Shown piece after piece: positions 19,837-28,700 of a stretch of 36,236 nt of DNA. The DNA is from Thermoplasmata archaeon (GTDB lineage Archaea; Thermoplasmatota; Thermoplasmata; Thermoplasmatales; Thermoplasmataceae). The translations under genes and the position numbers were made by a program. The notes under the pieces are model-generated. The model did not search any database. It had not been told where the DNA came from and saw nothing but the letters and a program-made list of their open reading frames with translations. Each line of letters begins with the position of its first letter. Position 1 is the stretch's first letter. The DNA is taken from assembly GCA_021819605.1 (NCBI GenBank), contig JAKAQT010000002.1, positions 1 to 36,236 of the forward strand, in the 5' to 3' direction.

Positions 19837-20463
19837 TCAGTAATCTATGCCCTTTCTGGCAGGAACACCTGCAGCATAGGGGTGCTTTACTTCCCTCATA
19901 TCTGTTATGAGGTCCGCTCTTTCAATTATCTCATCAGGCATTTTCCTTCCGGTCAGAACTATTTCCGTGTGGATTGGCCTGTTGTCTATAAAATCAAGGA
20001 CCTCCTGCAGGGGGAGCAGATCATAATAAACTGCAACATTGATCTCGTCCATTATGACAACGTCCCAGTTTCCATCATAGACCTGTTCCTTCATTGTTTT
20101 GAAAGCTTTCATGGTTTTTTCGGCATATTCCTCGGGAGGGCTGCCCCGCGGCCTGATTACCACATTTCTGATCCTCTTCCTGTCCTCAGCAGGAATGTCT
20201 TCCTCCCATGCTATGAAATAGGGCATCCCCACGTATTCCACCACAAGGTTGCTGTCAATTTTTGATGCCAGCCTGTTCTCGCCGTAAGTGCCAAGCTTCA
20301 TGAACTGGATTACGTAAACTCTCAGGCCCCATCCAAGCGCCCTGAAGGCAAGGCCAAATGCAGCCGTTGTTTTTCCCTTTCCATTTCCTGTATATACTTC
20401 CACGAGGCCTTTATTCAGCTTGACAGCCACTTTCTCCACCTTTTGACTTGATGCAGCAAGCAC
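19837..20463 (-). CDS. cobO: Cob(I)yrinic acid a,c-diamide adenosyltransferase (CobA/CobO/BtuR family)
   Basis: GLVEVYTGNGKGKTTAAFGLAFRALGWGLRVYVIQFMK, DVVIMDEINVAVYYDLL, LTGRKMPDEIIERADLITDM. Listed start is GTG; an internal GTG (20439) is possible. Confidence 0.93.
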   Translation of the reverse strand: MLAASSQKVEKVAVKLNKGLVEVYTGNGKGKTTAAFGLAFRALGWGLRVYVIQFMKLGTYGENRLASKIDSNLVVEYVGMPYFIAWEEDIPAEDRKRIRNVVIRPRGSPPEEYAEKTMKAFKTMKEQVYDGNWDVVIMDEINVAVYYDLLPLQEVLDFIDNRPIHTEIVLTGRKMPDEIIERADLITDMREVKHPYAAGVPARKGIDY

Positions 20464-20471
20464 ATATTAAT
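20463..20471. promoter_or_regulatory. Putative shared AT-rich promoter element between cobO (-) and nep1 (+)
   Basis: CATATTAAT containing palindromic ATTAAT, about 24 nt from GTG 20491 (+) and about 28 nt from GTG 20439 (-). Confidence 0.35.
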
Positions 20472-20490
20472 CATGTTCAGATTATGGTCA

Positions 20491-21159
20491 GTGCTTTCAC
20501 TGGTTGTCGTAGATGCTGAACTGGAAACCATACCGGACATTATGAAGGATGATTATTCAATTAGAATTCAGGCCAAGAAGAGAGGAAAACCTGCTTCCAA
20601 GATGCTCCTGGACAGTAATTTCATGCATTCGGCTATTGAACGTTACTTCCCTGGTGAATCAACCAGAAGAGGCAGGCCAGACATAATCTTTCATTTGCTG
20701 ATGACATCGCTCGAATCAATTCTGAACAAGAAATCAGGGCTCAGGGTTATAATACACACCAGAAACAACCGGATTATAGAAATTAACCCTTCCATCAGGC
20801 TTCCTAAATCATATAACAGATTTGTGGGGCTTATGGAGGACCTGTTTGACAAAAAGGCAATCGGATCTCAGTCTGAAACTCTCATGAAGGTTACAGATGG
20901 GGGCTGGAAAGATGCCCTCAATATGGCAGGGGGAGAGAAGATCCTGCTTTCTCCGAAAGGAATCCCGGGGAAAATCGCTGACGTTTTTCATGGCACCGGA
21001 GACAAGTCTGTGATCATTGGAGGTTTTTCTCAGGGAGACTTCATTTCTGATGTTTATTCCCTGGGGTCCGGGATTTCCATATACCCGGATGAGCTCACCA
21101 TCTGGTCTGTGGCAATGGAATGCATATGCCAGTACGAGAGAGACTATGGATTCATATGA
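20491..21159 (+). CDS. nep1: Nep1/Emg1, rRNA pseudouridine N1-methyltransferase
   Basis: LVVVDAELETIPDIM, LLDSNFMHSAIERYFPGESTRRGRPDIIFHLLMTSLES, GFSQGDFISDV. GTG at 20491 gives a family-like N-terminus; listed ATG is 20473. Confidence 0.9.
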   Translation: MLSLVVVDAELETIPDIMKDDYSIRIQAKKRGKPASKMLLDSNFMHSAIERYFPGESTRRGRPDIIFHLLMTSLESILNKKSGLRVIIHTRNNRIIEINPSIRLPKSYNRFVGLMEDLFDKKAIGSQSETLMKVTDGGWKDALNMAGGEKILLSPKGIPGKIADVFHGTGDKSVIIGGFSQGDFISDVYSLGSGISIYPDELTIWSVAMECICQYERDYGFI

Positions 21160-21269
21160 TTGATCAGGATCGCCCCCTTATTGCTTCAAACTTTTTTAAG
21201 CGGAGCGGCACAACAAAAAAATAAATTAATACGGTAAAGATAAAGGAAGACCAAAAGGTTAGGATCAAA

Positions 21270-21707
21270 ATGGCACGAATGCATACCAGAAAAAGAGGAA
21301 AATCAAAGTCCAGAAAGATATACGGCAATCAGAAACCCAACTGGATTCAATTTTCGAACGATGAAATAACGAAAATGATAGTGGACATGAAGAAGTCGGG
21401 CACTTCGCCCTCAATGATAGGAATAAGGCTCAGGGATGAATATGGAATTCCAGGAGCTAAGACCATCCTTGGCAAGAAGCTTGGCCAGGTGCTGGTTGAG
21501 GCAGGTCTAACTGATCCTGTTCCTGAAGACCTCATGAATCTCATAAAGAGGTATCAGAATGCCTCAAAGCATATGGAGCTCAATTCAAAGGATTTCAGCA
21601 ACAAGAGAGGCCAGATGCTTATAATGTCAAAAATACTCAGGATGGTAAAATATTACAAGAGAGAGGGCAAGCTGGCACCTGAATGGAACCTGGCCAAGGT
21701 ACTTTGA
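21270..21707 (+). CDS. rpsO: 30S ribosomal protein S15 (uS15)
   Basis: [72 protein letters not shown]-like C-terminus ([24 protein letters not shown]). Confidence 0.97.
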   Translation: MARMHTRKRGKSKSRKIYGNQKPNWIQFSNDEITKMIVDMKKSGTSPSMIGIRLRDEYGIPGAKTILGKKLGQVLVEAGLTDPVPEDLMNLIKRYQNASKHMELNSKDFSNKRGQMLIMSKILRMVKYYKREGKLAPEWNLAKVL

Positions 21708-21711
21708 ATAA

Positions 21712-23064
21712 ATGCTTAAGGATATAGTGGATGAAAAATTCTACAGCATTCTTCAGGAGGGTGCTGCCAGAATACTCAGCAACGATTATGTGAGGCTATT
21801 GACCCATTATGATGGGGACGGAGGCAGTGCTGCCATAATTCTTGCCAGAGCATTGCGCCGAAAGAACATAAAGTTCCATATTGGATTTATAAAGAGCCTT
21901 GATGGGATCAAATTCAGGGAAAGGTTTGAAGAGGCCAGGGATCTCTTCACCGTGATCACCGATGCCGGTTCTGATCAGGCAGGATCAATAAGCGAATATG
22001 AGAATGTGGTGATTCTTGACCACCATTTCTTCCGGGAAACTCCTTTTAAGGGCCTGAATATAAATGCCCGGAATTACGGCGTCGACGGGACTAGAGAGGC
22101 ATGTGGCGCCACAATGGCTTTCCTGATGGCAATTGCCATTGATGAGACAAATGCTGATCTCCTGCCTTTCATGGTATCAGGGGCCATAGCTGACAAACAG
22201 GATATTGGTGGCTTTCGTGGCCTCAACAGGATAATAATGGAACATTATGGCAAAGGGCTGAAACCTGAGCACACATTGAATCTTGAAGGGCAGACCCTGC
22301 AGGAGGGTATCACCTACTCCACGGACCCGTTCTTTTTTGATCTTTCAGGAAAGCCTGAAAATGTGAAATCCGAGTTGCAGAAACTTTCCATAGACGGCAA
22401 CAGGAGCATTTTTGATCTTACTGACGATGAGAAAAGAGTGCTGGCAGAGTACCTGTCCTGGAGACTGCTTTCCCAGAACGCCGGCCCGGAAGCAATTAAA
22501 TACGTTGAAAGCGACATCCTGAAATTCCCCGGCAGCGATTTCAGCTCCAAGGAAATCAGTTCAATTGTAGACGGCAACGCCAAGGTTGGAATGAATTCTG
22601 TCCCGGTTGTGTATTTTCTTGGTGACGATAGCTTCCGCAACGATATGATAGATAACTGGAAGATTTTCAAGACGAAACTGATAGAGTATGCCTACAGGGC
22701 ATACAAGGAAATATTCGAAGATACAAACGTTCGATACTTTTATGCTCCGGAATCTGAGATGGCCGGGGCAATAAGCGGGATTCTCATGCTTTACATGCTG
22801 AAGCAGGACAAGCCCCTCATAGGATTCAACGTCGGGACAGGTGATACCAAGGTTTCTTCAAGGGGATCAAGAAGACAGGTTGAACGGGGGCTCAACCTTT
22901 CACTTGTGATGAAGAAAAGCGCTGAAGAAGTTGGTGGATCCGGAGGTGGACACGACATTGCCGCTGGTGCCGTGATCCCCAGAGGAAAGGAAAAGCAGTT
23001 TGTGGAAGTTGCCAACAGGATAGTTGGGGATCAGCTCAATCATCTCTTCAACGATCAAAATTGA
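21712..23064 (+). CDS. recJ: Archaeal RecJ-like DHH/DHHA1 exonuclease (GAN-type)
   Basis: RLLTHYDGDGGSAAIILARAL, VVILDHHFF (DHH), GATMAFLMAIAI, C-terminal GGSGGGHDIAAGAVIP (DHHA1). Located 4 nt after rpsO. Confidence 0.93.
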   Translation: MLKDIVDEKFYSILQEGAARILSNDYVRLLTHYDGDGGSAAIILARALRRKNIKFHIGFIKSLDGIKFRERFEEARDLFTVITDAGSDQAGSISEYENVVILDHHFFRETPFKGLNINARNYGVDGTREACGATMAFLMAIAIDETNADLLPFMVSGAIADKQDIGGFRGLNRIIMEHYGKGLKPEHTLNLEGQTLQEGITYSTDPFFFDLSGKPENVKSELQKLSIDGNRSIFDLTDDEKRVLAEYLSWRLLSQNAGPEAIKYVESDILKFPGSDFSSKEISSIVDGNAKVGMNSVPVVYFLGDDSFRNDMIDNWKIFKTKLIEYAYRAYKEIFEDTNVRYFYAPESEMAGAISGILMLYMLKQDKPLIGFNVGTGDTKVSSRGSRRQVERGLNLSLVMKKSAEEVGGSGGGHDIAAGAVIPRGKEKQFVEVANRIVGDQLNHLFNDQN

Positions 23065-23132
23065 ATGACGGATTTCGTTAAAGAGCGATAGCTTTTTTAT
23101 TCAAGTCAAACTGAAGCAACAGGAAGAAATCA

Positions 23133-23747
23133 ATGAGCGAAGAAAGTAGTGAGGATAGCCTGTATTTGCCAGGGGAAGAGAAGTTTGGCCTCTTCTCGTC
23201 TGCCTTTTACGGGATTGTGAACACAGTGCCGACCCTCCGGAGATTCTACAATTTCGTGGAGTCACAGGTTGCGTCAATGAAATTTGATTCCATACTGGAT
23301 ATAGGGTCCGGGCAGGGCACCGTTCTCCTCAGAATCATGAAGGATAACATGACCGCCAAAGGAATGGGCATAGACCCATCACCCGGAATGGTGAGGATAT
23401 CCATGAAGAAGTGCATGCGAATGGGCATGTGCGATCGTGTTTCATTTCTCCCTGGAAGCAGCCGCAATATACCTGGAGACAGGAATTTCGACATTATCTA
23501 CACCAGCATTTCCTTCCATCACTGGAAACACAGGGCCGAAAGCGTCCAGCAGGTTCTGCAGCATGTAAACAGGGGAGGGAAGTTTCTGATCTTTGAGATT
23601 ACTAATGATGGCAGTTTCAACAGAAGATTTGTCAGGTCGCATCTGATGGAAAGAAGTGATTTTATTGAAATTGGAAAGGCCTTAAATGTGGTGCCGGAAT
23701 TGATAGAATCCGGAGGCTACATAATGGCGGCCTTCAGCAGAGACTAG
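23133..23747 (+). CDS. Class I SAM-dependent methyltransferase
   Basis: DSILDIGSGQGTVLLRIMKDNMTAKGMGIDPSPGMVRIS, FDIIYTSISFHHW, VLQHVNRGGKFLIFE. Confidence 0.9.
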   Translation: MSEESSEDSLYLPGEEKFGLFSSAFYGIVNTVPTLRRFYNFVESQVASMKFDSILDIGSGQGTVLLRIMKDNMTAKGMGIDPSPGMVRISMKKCMRMGMCDRVSFLPGSSRNIPGDRNFDIIYTSISFHHWKHRAESVQQVLQHVNRGGKFLIFEITNDGSFNRRFVRSHLMERSDFIEIGKALNVVPELIESGGYIMAAFSRD

Positions 23748-23750
23748 GCA

Positions 23751-24095
23751 TTACTTTTCGGTTGCCTTGCCCGACCCGTGCCATGCCATCATGCCTCCCT
23801 TAAGATGGCCAACATTCGAAATGCCATTTCTGAGAAGAGCAGCCGCTGCAGCACGGCTCCTGTGTCCGGTGGCACAGACCAGGAGATAGGAAGAATTCCT
23901 GTCCAGGCTGGCCAGATTTCGCTTCAGGGTGCCAAGAGGTTTCAATTCAGATCCCTGTATGTGCCCCCTACCATATTCGGGTGGCGTTCTCACATCTATA
24001 ACTCTGTGATTTTCCTCCCTCATCATTTTTTCAAATTCTTCGGGATCATATTCCCTCAATCCTTCTGGTGTCCTGAAATAATCCATTATACCCAT
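23751..24095 (-). CDS. Rhodanese-like domain protein
   Basis: HRVIDVRTPPEYGRGHIQGSELKPLG, active-site loop CATGHRSRAAA, HLKGGMMAW. Start is 24101, 24095 or 24086; ATATATAT lies about 23 nt upstream of 24095. Confidence 0.88.
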   Translation of the reverse strand: MGIMDYFRTPEGLREYDPEEFEKMMREENHRVIDVRTPPEYGRGHIQGSELKPLGTLKRNLASLDRNSSYLLVCATGHRSRAAAAALLRNGISNVGHLKGGMMAWHGSGKATEK

Positions 24096-24137
24096 AATCA
24101 TCCCATACAGGCAGGATATATATTCATATTGCCGGTC

Positions 24138-24260
24138 TCAGACGGACATTCGGGAATTACTGAAATTCGTGTGCCCTGAAAGATGGGCTGCTGCCAGAAG
24201 CTCCAGCATCAGAAGTTTGCCTGCCTTTTCATCTGCAATTTCTATATTAATGGCGCCCAT
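24138..24260 (-). CDS. Candidate 40-aa small ORF (MGAINIEIADEKAGKLLMLELLAAAHLSGHTNFSNSRMSV)
   Basis: Hand-read minus-strand ORF with ATG about 22 nt from the centre of palindromic ATTTAAAT (24279-24286). Confidence 0.3.
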   Translation of the reverse strand: MGAINIEIADEKAGKLLMLELLAAAHLSGHTNFSNSRMSV

Positions 24261-24278
24261 GGATTCTGAATGCAAAAG

Positions 24279-24286
24279 ATTTAAAT
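24279..24286. promoter_or_regulatory. Palindromic TATA-like element ATTTAAAT serving + gene at 24308 and possibly a - small ORF
   Basis: Centre is about 25.5 nt from ATG 24308 (+) and about 22.5 nt from ATG 24260 (-). Confidence 0.4.
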
Positions 24287-24307
24287 GGATGAGGAATTAT
24301 GAAGTGA

Positions 24308-24964
24308 ATGGCTCGAATAGGAGTCCTTACATCAGATTTCAAGTTCTACCACGATGTAATTGAGCTGCTTAAGATGTGGCAGCTTCCTTTTGTAAGTTTG
24401 AATGCGCATGATGAAGTACCGTCAGATGTCGGTGTACTGTTGAGTTCATCCAGGGATGAATTTTCCATGCCAAACCAGTTCAAGGGAGACAGTCCACTTC
24501 AGGCCCTTCGAGCCTCCCTGGCTAAACTTTTAATGAAAGAAAGATTTGACAACCTTGTAATAGGCATCGATCCTGGCCCGTATCCCGGCCTTGCTGTTTT
24601 TGCTGATGGGGTCATGATGGAGGCTTATGAATGCCCTGTTCGTGAAAACCTGTCTGATGAAGTCCAATCCATTGTAAACACATACTGCTTTAATCAGCTC
24701 CAGGTGAAAGTTGGAAATGGGGATGCACCGAATCGTGATTACATTATAGACCGCCTGAAAAGCCTGAACCTCAGAATTACAATAGTTGACGAGAAGAATA
24801 CGAGTTTCCCGCATAAGGTTCATGATAATGCACTTTCTGCTGCCAGAATTGCAAATGTGGATATCAGGTACGAACTATCTCACCAGTGGACCAATGTAAG
24901 CAGGAAAAATATGTTTGAAAAGGAATTTAAGACCCTGAGAAACCAGATCAGGACCTCGCTTTAA
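24308..24964 (+). CDS. RuvC/YqgF-like RNase H-fold protein, uncharacterised
   Basis: LVIGIDPGPYPGLAVFADGVMMEAYECP, VKVGNGDAPNRDYIIDRL, ITIVDEKNTS, HDNALSAARIA, in the order of RNase H-fold catalytic strands. Confidence 0.65.
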   Translation: MARIGVLTSDFKFYHDVIELLKMWQLPFVSLNAHDEVPSDVGVLLSSSRDEFSMPNQFKGDSPLQALRASLAKLLMKERFDNLVIGIDPGPYPGLAVFADGVMMEAYECPVRENLSDEVQSIVNTYCFNQLQVKVGNGDAPNRDYIIDRLKSLNLRITIVDEKNTSFPHKVHDNALSAARIANVDIRYELSHQWTNVSRKNMFEKEFKTLRNQIRTSL

Positions 24965-24992
24965 GATTATTCATGAAAAAATATCTGTGAAC

Positions 24993-25769
24993 TCACTTTT
25001 TCCATTTCGGCCGGTTTGGTGTTGATGATCTCCTTCCGGCGGTCATTGCCAGAAATATCATGAATGCAATCACAATGGCGGCCACATAGTAGATCCAGTT
25101 ATAGTTTGGCGGTTTGCCATAGTAGAAGTGCGTTGTGTAAACAGCAGCAGAGCCGTCCACCCTGATTGCTTTGTTGTTTACTGAAACTGTCAGTGTATGT
25201 TCTCCATTTGTCAGGTACGGGTTCACGTAGGTGAAATTAACTGTCACCGAAGCTCCGGCTGGAACAAATGTGGCCACCGTACTTCCCACGAACTGATTGT
25301 CCACGGAGAAATCAACGGTCAGGTTATGTATGCCAGATGAGCCCGTGTTTTTCACAACAGCATAGAAGTATATTGGTTCAATGACGTGAACGCTGAAACT
25401 CTGCTGGCTGGTGACATATTTGGACCCGAAGTTTGCTCCAGATATTATGTTGATGTACAGTATCTGTGTCGCATTAGGGGCCCTCAGTGAAACCCTGAAA
25501 TCCGGATTTGATGCCTGGAAATTGTGATAGGAGAAACTCGGGCTGGCACCAGTAAGATTCTCACCGGAGAGATACACAGTAACTGTATAATTGGAAAAAC
25601 CGTTGGTGTCATTGACATAAACTGTGAAATTCTGGTTAGTTGTCACATATGTAGGAATGGTCACCGAAGGTGTCATTGGCGGGACATATGATGCGTGTGA
25701 CACCCCCACTACCGAGAATGCAAGAAACGCCATCATTACAACGGTAAGGATTGAAAAATACTTCCTCAT
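24993..25769 (-). CDS. Secreted/membrane-anchored Ig-like (CARDB/NEW3-type) protein overlapping aglB
   Basis: N-terminal signal peptide (MRKYFSILTVVMMAFLAFSVVGVSHA), beta-sandwich sequence NTGSSGIHNLTVDFSVDNQFVGSTVATFVPAGASVTVNFTY, C-terminal TM YYVAAIVIAFMIFLAMTAGRR plus basic tail. ATGA overlap with aglB stop. Confidence 0.8.
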   Translation of the reverse strand: MRKYFSILTVVMMAFLAFSVVGVSHASYVPPMTPSVTIPTYVTTNQNFTVYVNDTNGFSNYTVTVYLSGENLTGASPSFSYHNFQASNPDFRVSLRAPNATQILYINIISGANFGSKYVTSQQSFSVHVIEPIYFYAVVKNTGSSGIHNLTVDFSVDNQFVGSTVATFVPAGASVTVNFTYVNPYLTNGEHTLTVSVNNKAIRVDGSAAVYTTHFYYGKPPNYNWIYYVAAIVIAFMIFLAMTAGRRSSTPNRPKWKK

Positions 25770-28700
25770 TTCTTGCGCCCCCTGTATCCTGCCACGAATA
25801 CTCCTGCCACCACGGCCACAGCTATAACTACGAGACCTATGATGAGGCTTTCATACGGATCACCAGTGTAATTCCCTATAACTCCAGGCCCTACAGGATA
25901 TGGAGAAACCGATGATAGAGACGGAGTGGCAGCTGAGACTGTTATGTTTTCATAGTGACCTGCTCCTCTGGTTGATAGTTCGAAACTGAAACTTTTGATT
26001 ACGTTTGATGTTGAAGATGGCGTGAGTACTATGTATATAACCTTAGACTGCCCAAATGGTACCGTTATGTTTGCGTACACGTTGCTTGACAGATTTCTTG
26101 ATATGTAAGTACCGTTATAAACGAACATTGAAGACCATCCGTAGTCAGCTGGAGAAGTTCCAACCGAGGAGTTTGTGCTGATGCTCAGATTAACCGCAAT
26201 CGGGGAATTCCCTGTATTTTTTATGGTTATTGGAAGATACAGCTCAGTTCCGTTTGTCATTGAGGATATATTCTGAACAACAGTGTAGTTGGACACCCTC
26301 TGGATGTTTACCGGAACAGTAACAGTAGTATTGCCTCCGGCATATTTGAGAAGCACAGGTATGTTCTCCCTGCCGTAGGGTATGCTGCCCGTCAGCGTTG
26401 CATTCATGCTCAGATTGGCAGACTGACCTGGCTTGAGGTCCACACCGCTCACGTTGAACTTAACCGCCCATGAAGAACTGCCTGAACTGAGCGTGATATT
26501 TTCCAGTGAGTTTCCCTGATTTGTCAGCGTTACATTTCCACTCATTGTTCCTCCGGGGAGTATACTCCGGATTGGCGGTGTGAGCTTCATGTTGAACGCA
26601 TGGTATACTACAAGCTGGAGACTTATCTGCAGCGATCCAGGAGAGTTGACGTATATTGTCTCAGACTGGGAATAGCTTAGGCTGATTACAGTCCCGTTGG
26701 AGGCTTCGGTTGTGCTAGAAAGTGCCGAAGAAAACGTGTAATTGCCCCTTGGGAGAATAACGCTGCCAACACTTGAATTGAATGCATAGACATTTGTGCC
26801 GATTGAGGCGGTTACAAGGTGGTTTATAATGGATGTGCCAAGGTTCACGGTAACGTATTCCCTGAAAGCCGGCACCAGAGTTTCGTTCTGGTAAACAACA
26901 TCAGCGAATCCCGGCACAGTTACGGAGCCAAAGTAGCCTGAGCCTGTGGCATTGTCAAGTATGTATGCAGTATAGTTTCCGCTGGGTACAGTCATGCTAT
27001 AGTAGCCCAGATAGTTGGAGTTCCCTTTGGCGATGACGTCCCCGGTAGAGTTAAGTAACATTACGGAAGCATATGGGGCAGGAGACCCACCATATGCAAG
27101 GTACCCACGAAGTGTAGAATAAACCTCAGACTGGCTGACCTTGAGATTCAATATCATATTCCCTGTAAGATCAAAAGATGACGTCCCATTTATGAGATAT
27201 GACCCAGTATTATTCGATGTGTGCTGTATATAGCTCACAGAATATGTTCCCACCGGCAAAGATACATTTCCTGACGGGAACGACATATTTAGATTATCTG
27301 CGCTGATGAAGTAAGTTCCTGATGCCACTCCCAGAGAGTTGGTTAGAGAAACCGTATTATAAGCTTTAAAAGCCGGTTCAAACCTGGCGTTCCCGTTAAC
27401 CTTCAGCGTTGATAAATAAACGCCCCTGGTAGAGTTGAATGCATATAAAGTGTAGGTGGCATCCGGTGTATGCTGTATATTGTTTACAGCAATTCCGGTT
27501 GAATTGAAGAGGAAGACCTCTGTAGAATTCTCAACTGTAATGTCGGAATACGCTGATGAATTGATTGATACAGCAGACGGCATGCCTGTTACCACACTCA
27601 TGAATGCTGGTGTGGAAACTATCTCATAGTTCTTCTGCGAAATATTCAGTAGATATACAGAAGGTTGCAGCTTAACATTCGCAAATCCAGTGGCGGAAGT
27701 GTAGTTAAAAACACCGTTATTACCGACGAATGACACAGTTGTGCCTGATGGCAGGAAGTTATCTCCCCTGACCTGGATGCTGAATCCTATGGTCCTTGGC
27801 GTAAGAGGTAGGTTAACAGTTCCTGAGGAAGCCTTCGCACTGAAATTGCCAAAGAATGCTCCGGAATAATTCAGATTGGTCATTCCAGATGCGTATGAGG
27901 GGTAGAAGAGTTGAGCATAGCCTTTTACGCCGATTGGCTGGAATGATATTGGCACATTATCATACTGCAGTACAGCCAATCCACTGAATTCAGATGATGA
28001 TGTTGAATAACCTGTTGCAGTGTTGGAATTTATAAATGGAAGAGCAGTTACTGAGAGATTATATTGCAGCGAAAGATTCACGAATGTACTTCTTCCCGTA
28101 TTGAGCTGATACATCCCTGATAGTGTGTTTCCAGTGTATGTTCCAAGTCCCGATACCGTATAGTAACCCTCTGGCACCAGCATGGTAAATGTATGATTAG
28201 TAAGGAACTGGTCCTCCAGAAGAACTGAGCTTGAAAGAATCTCATAGTATCCAGAGTATGCTGATACGCCATGTATATGTGATGTTATGGTGAGATTTCC
28301 CGATGGAACCAATGAAACTGTCATCGTTGTGTTTGTAGTAATCTGAAGTGTGCGCAGGTATGACAGGTTTCCGGATACAGCATAAAGTGTGTATGTGCCA
28401 TACGGTACAAGGGAGGTATAGGTTTTCCCAGCCAAGCGTGACATGCTTAAAGGACTGGCCAGCTGGCCATCATGGTATAACACCACGGAAGTGTTTCCTG
28501 TTGATCCGGCGACGTTCACTGATACCAGGGCTGCAGGTTCAGGGGTGAGATTAACAGATGTGTTTTCATTCCAGTTGTTAAAAGTTACCTTCACGGGATA
28601 GGAGCCTGTGAAATTGCCTGATACCCTTACTTCATAAGTTCCTGGGGTGACAAACAGCTTTGCCACGCCGGTAGAGTTGGATACATTGGATGACCACACC

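Noticed and set aside
14484-24182. Shared 14-nt string GTGTGCCCTGAAAG near 14485 and 24169
   Set aside because: A 14-nt match between two places in a 36-kb window is expected by chance; no further similarity flanks it.
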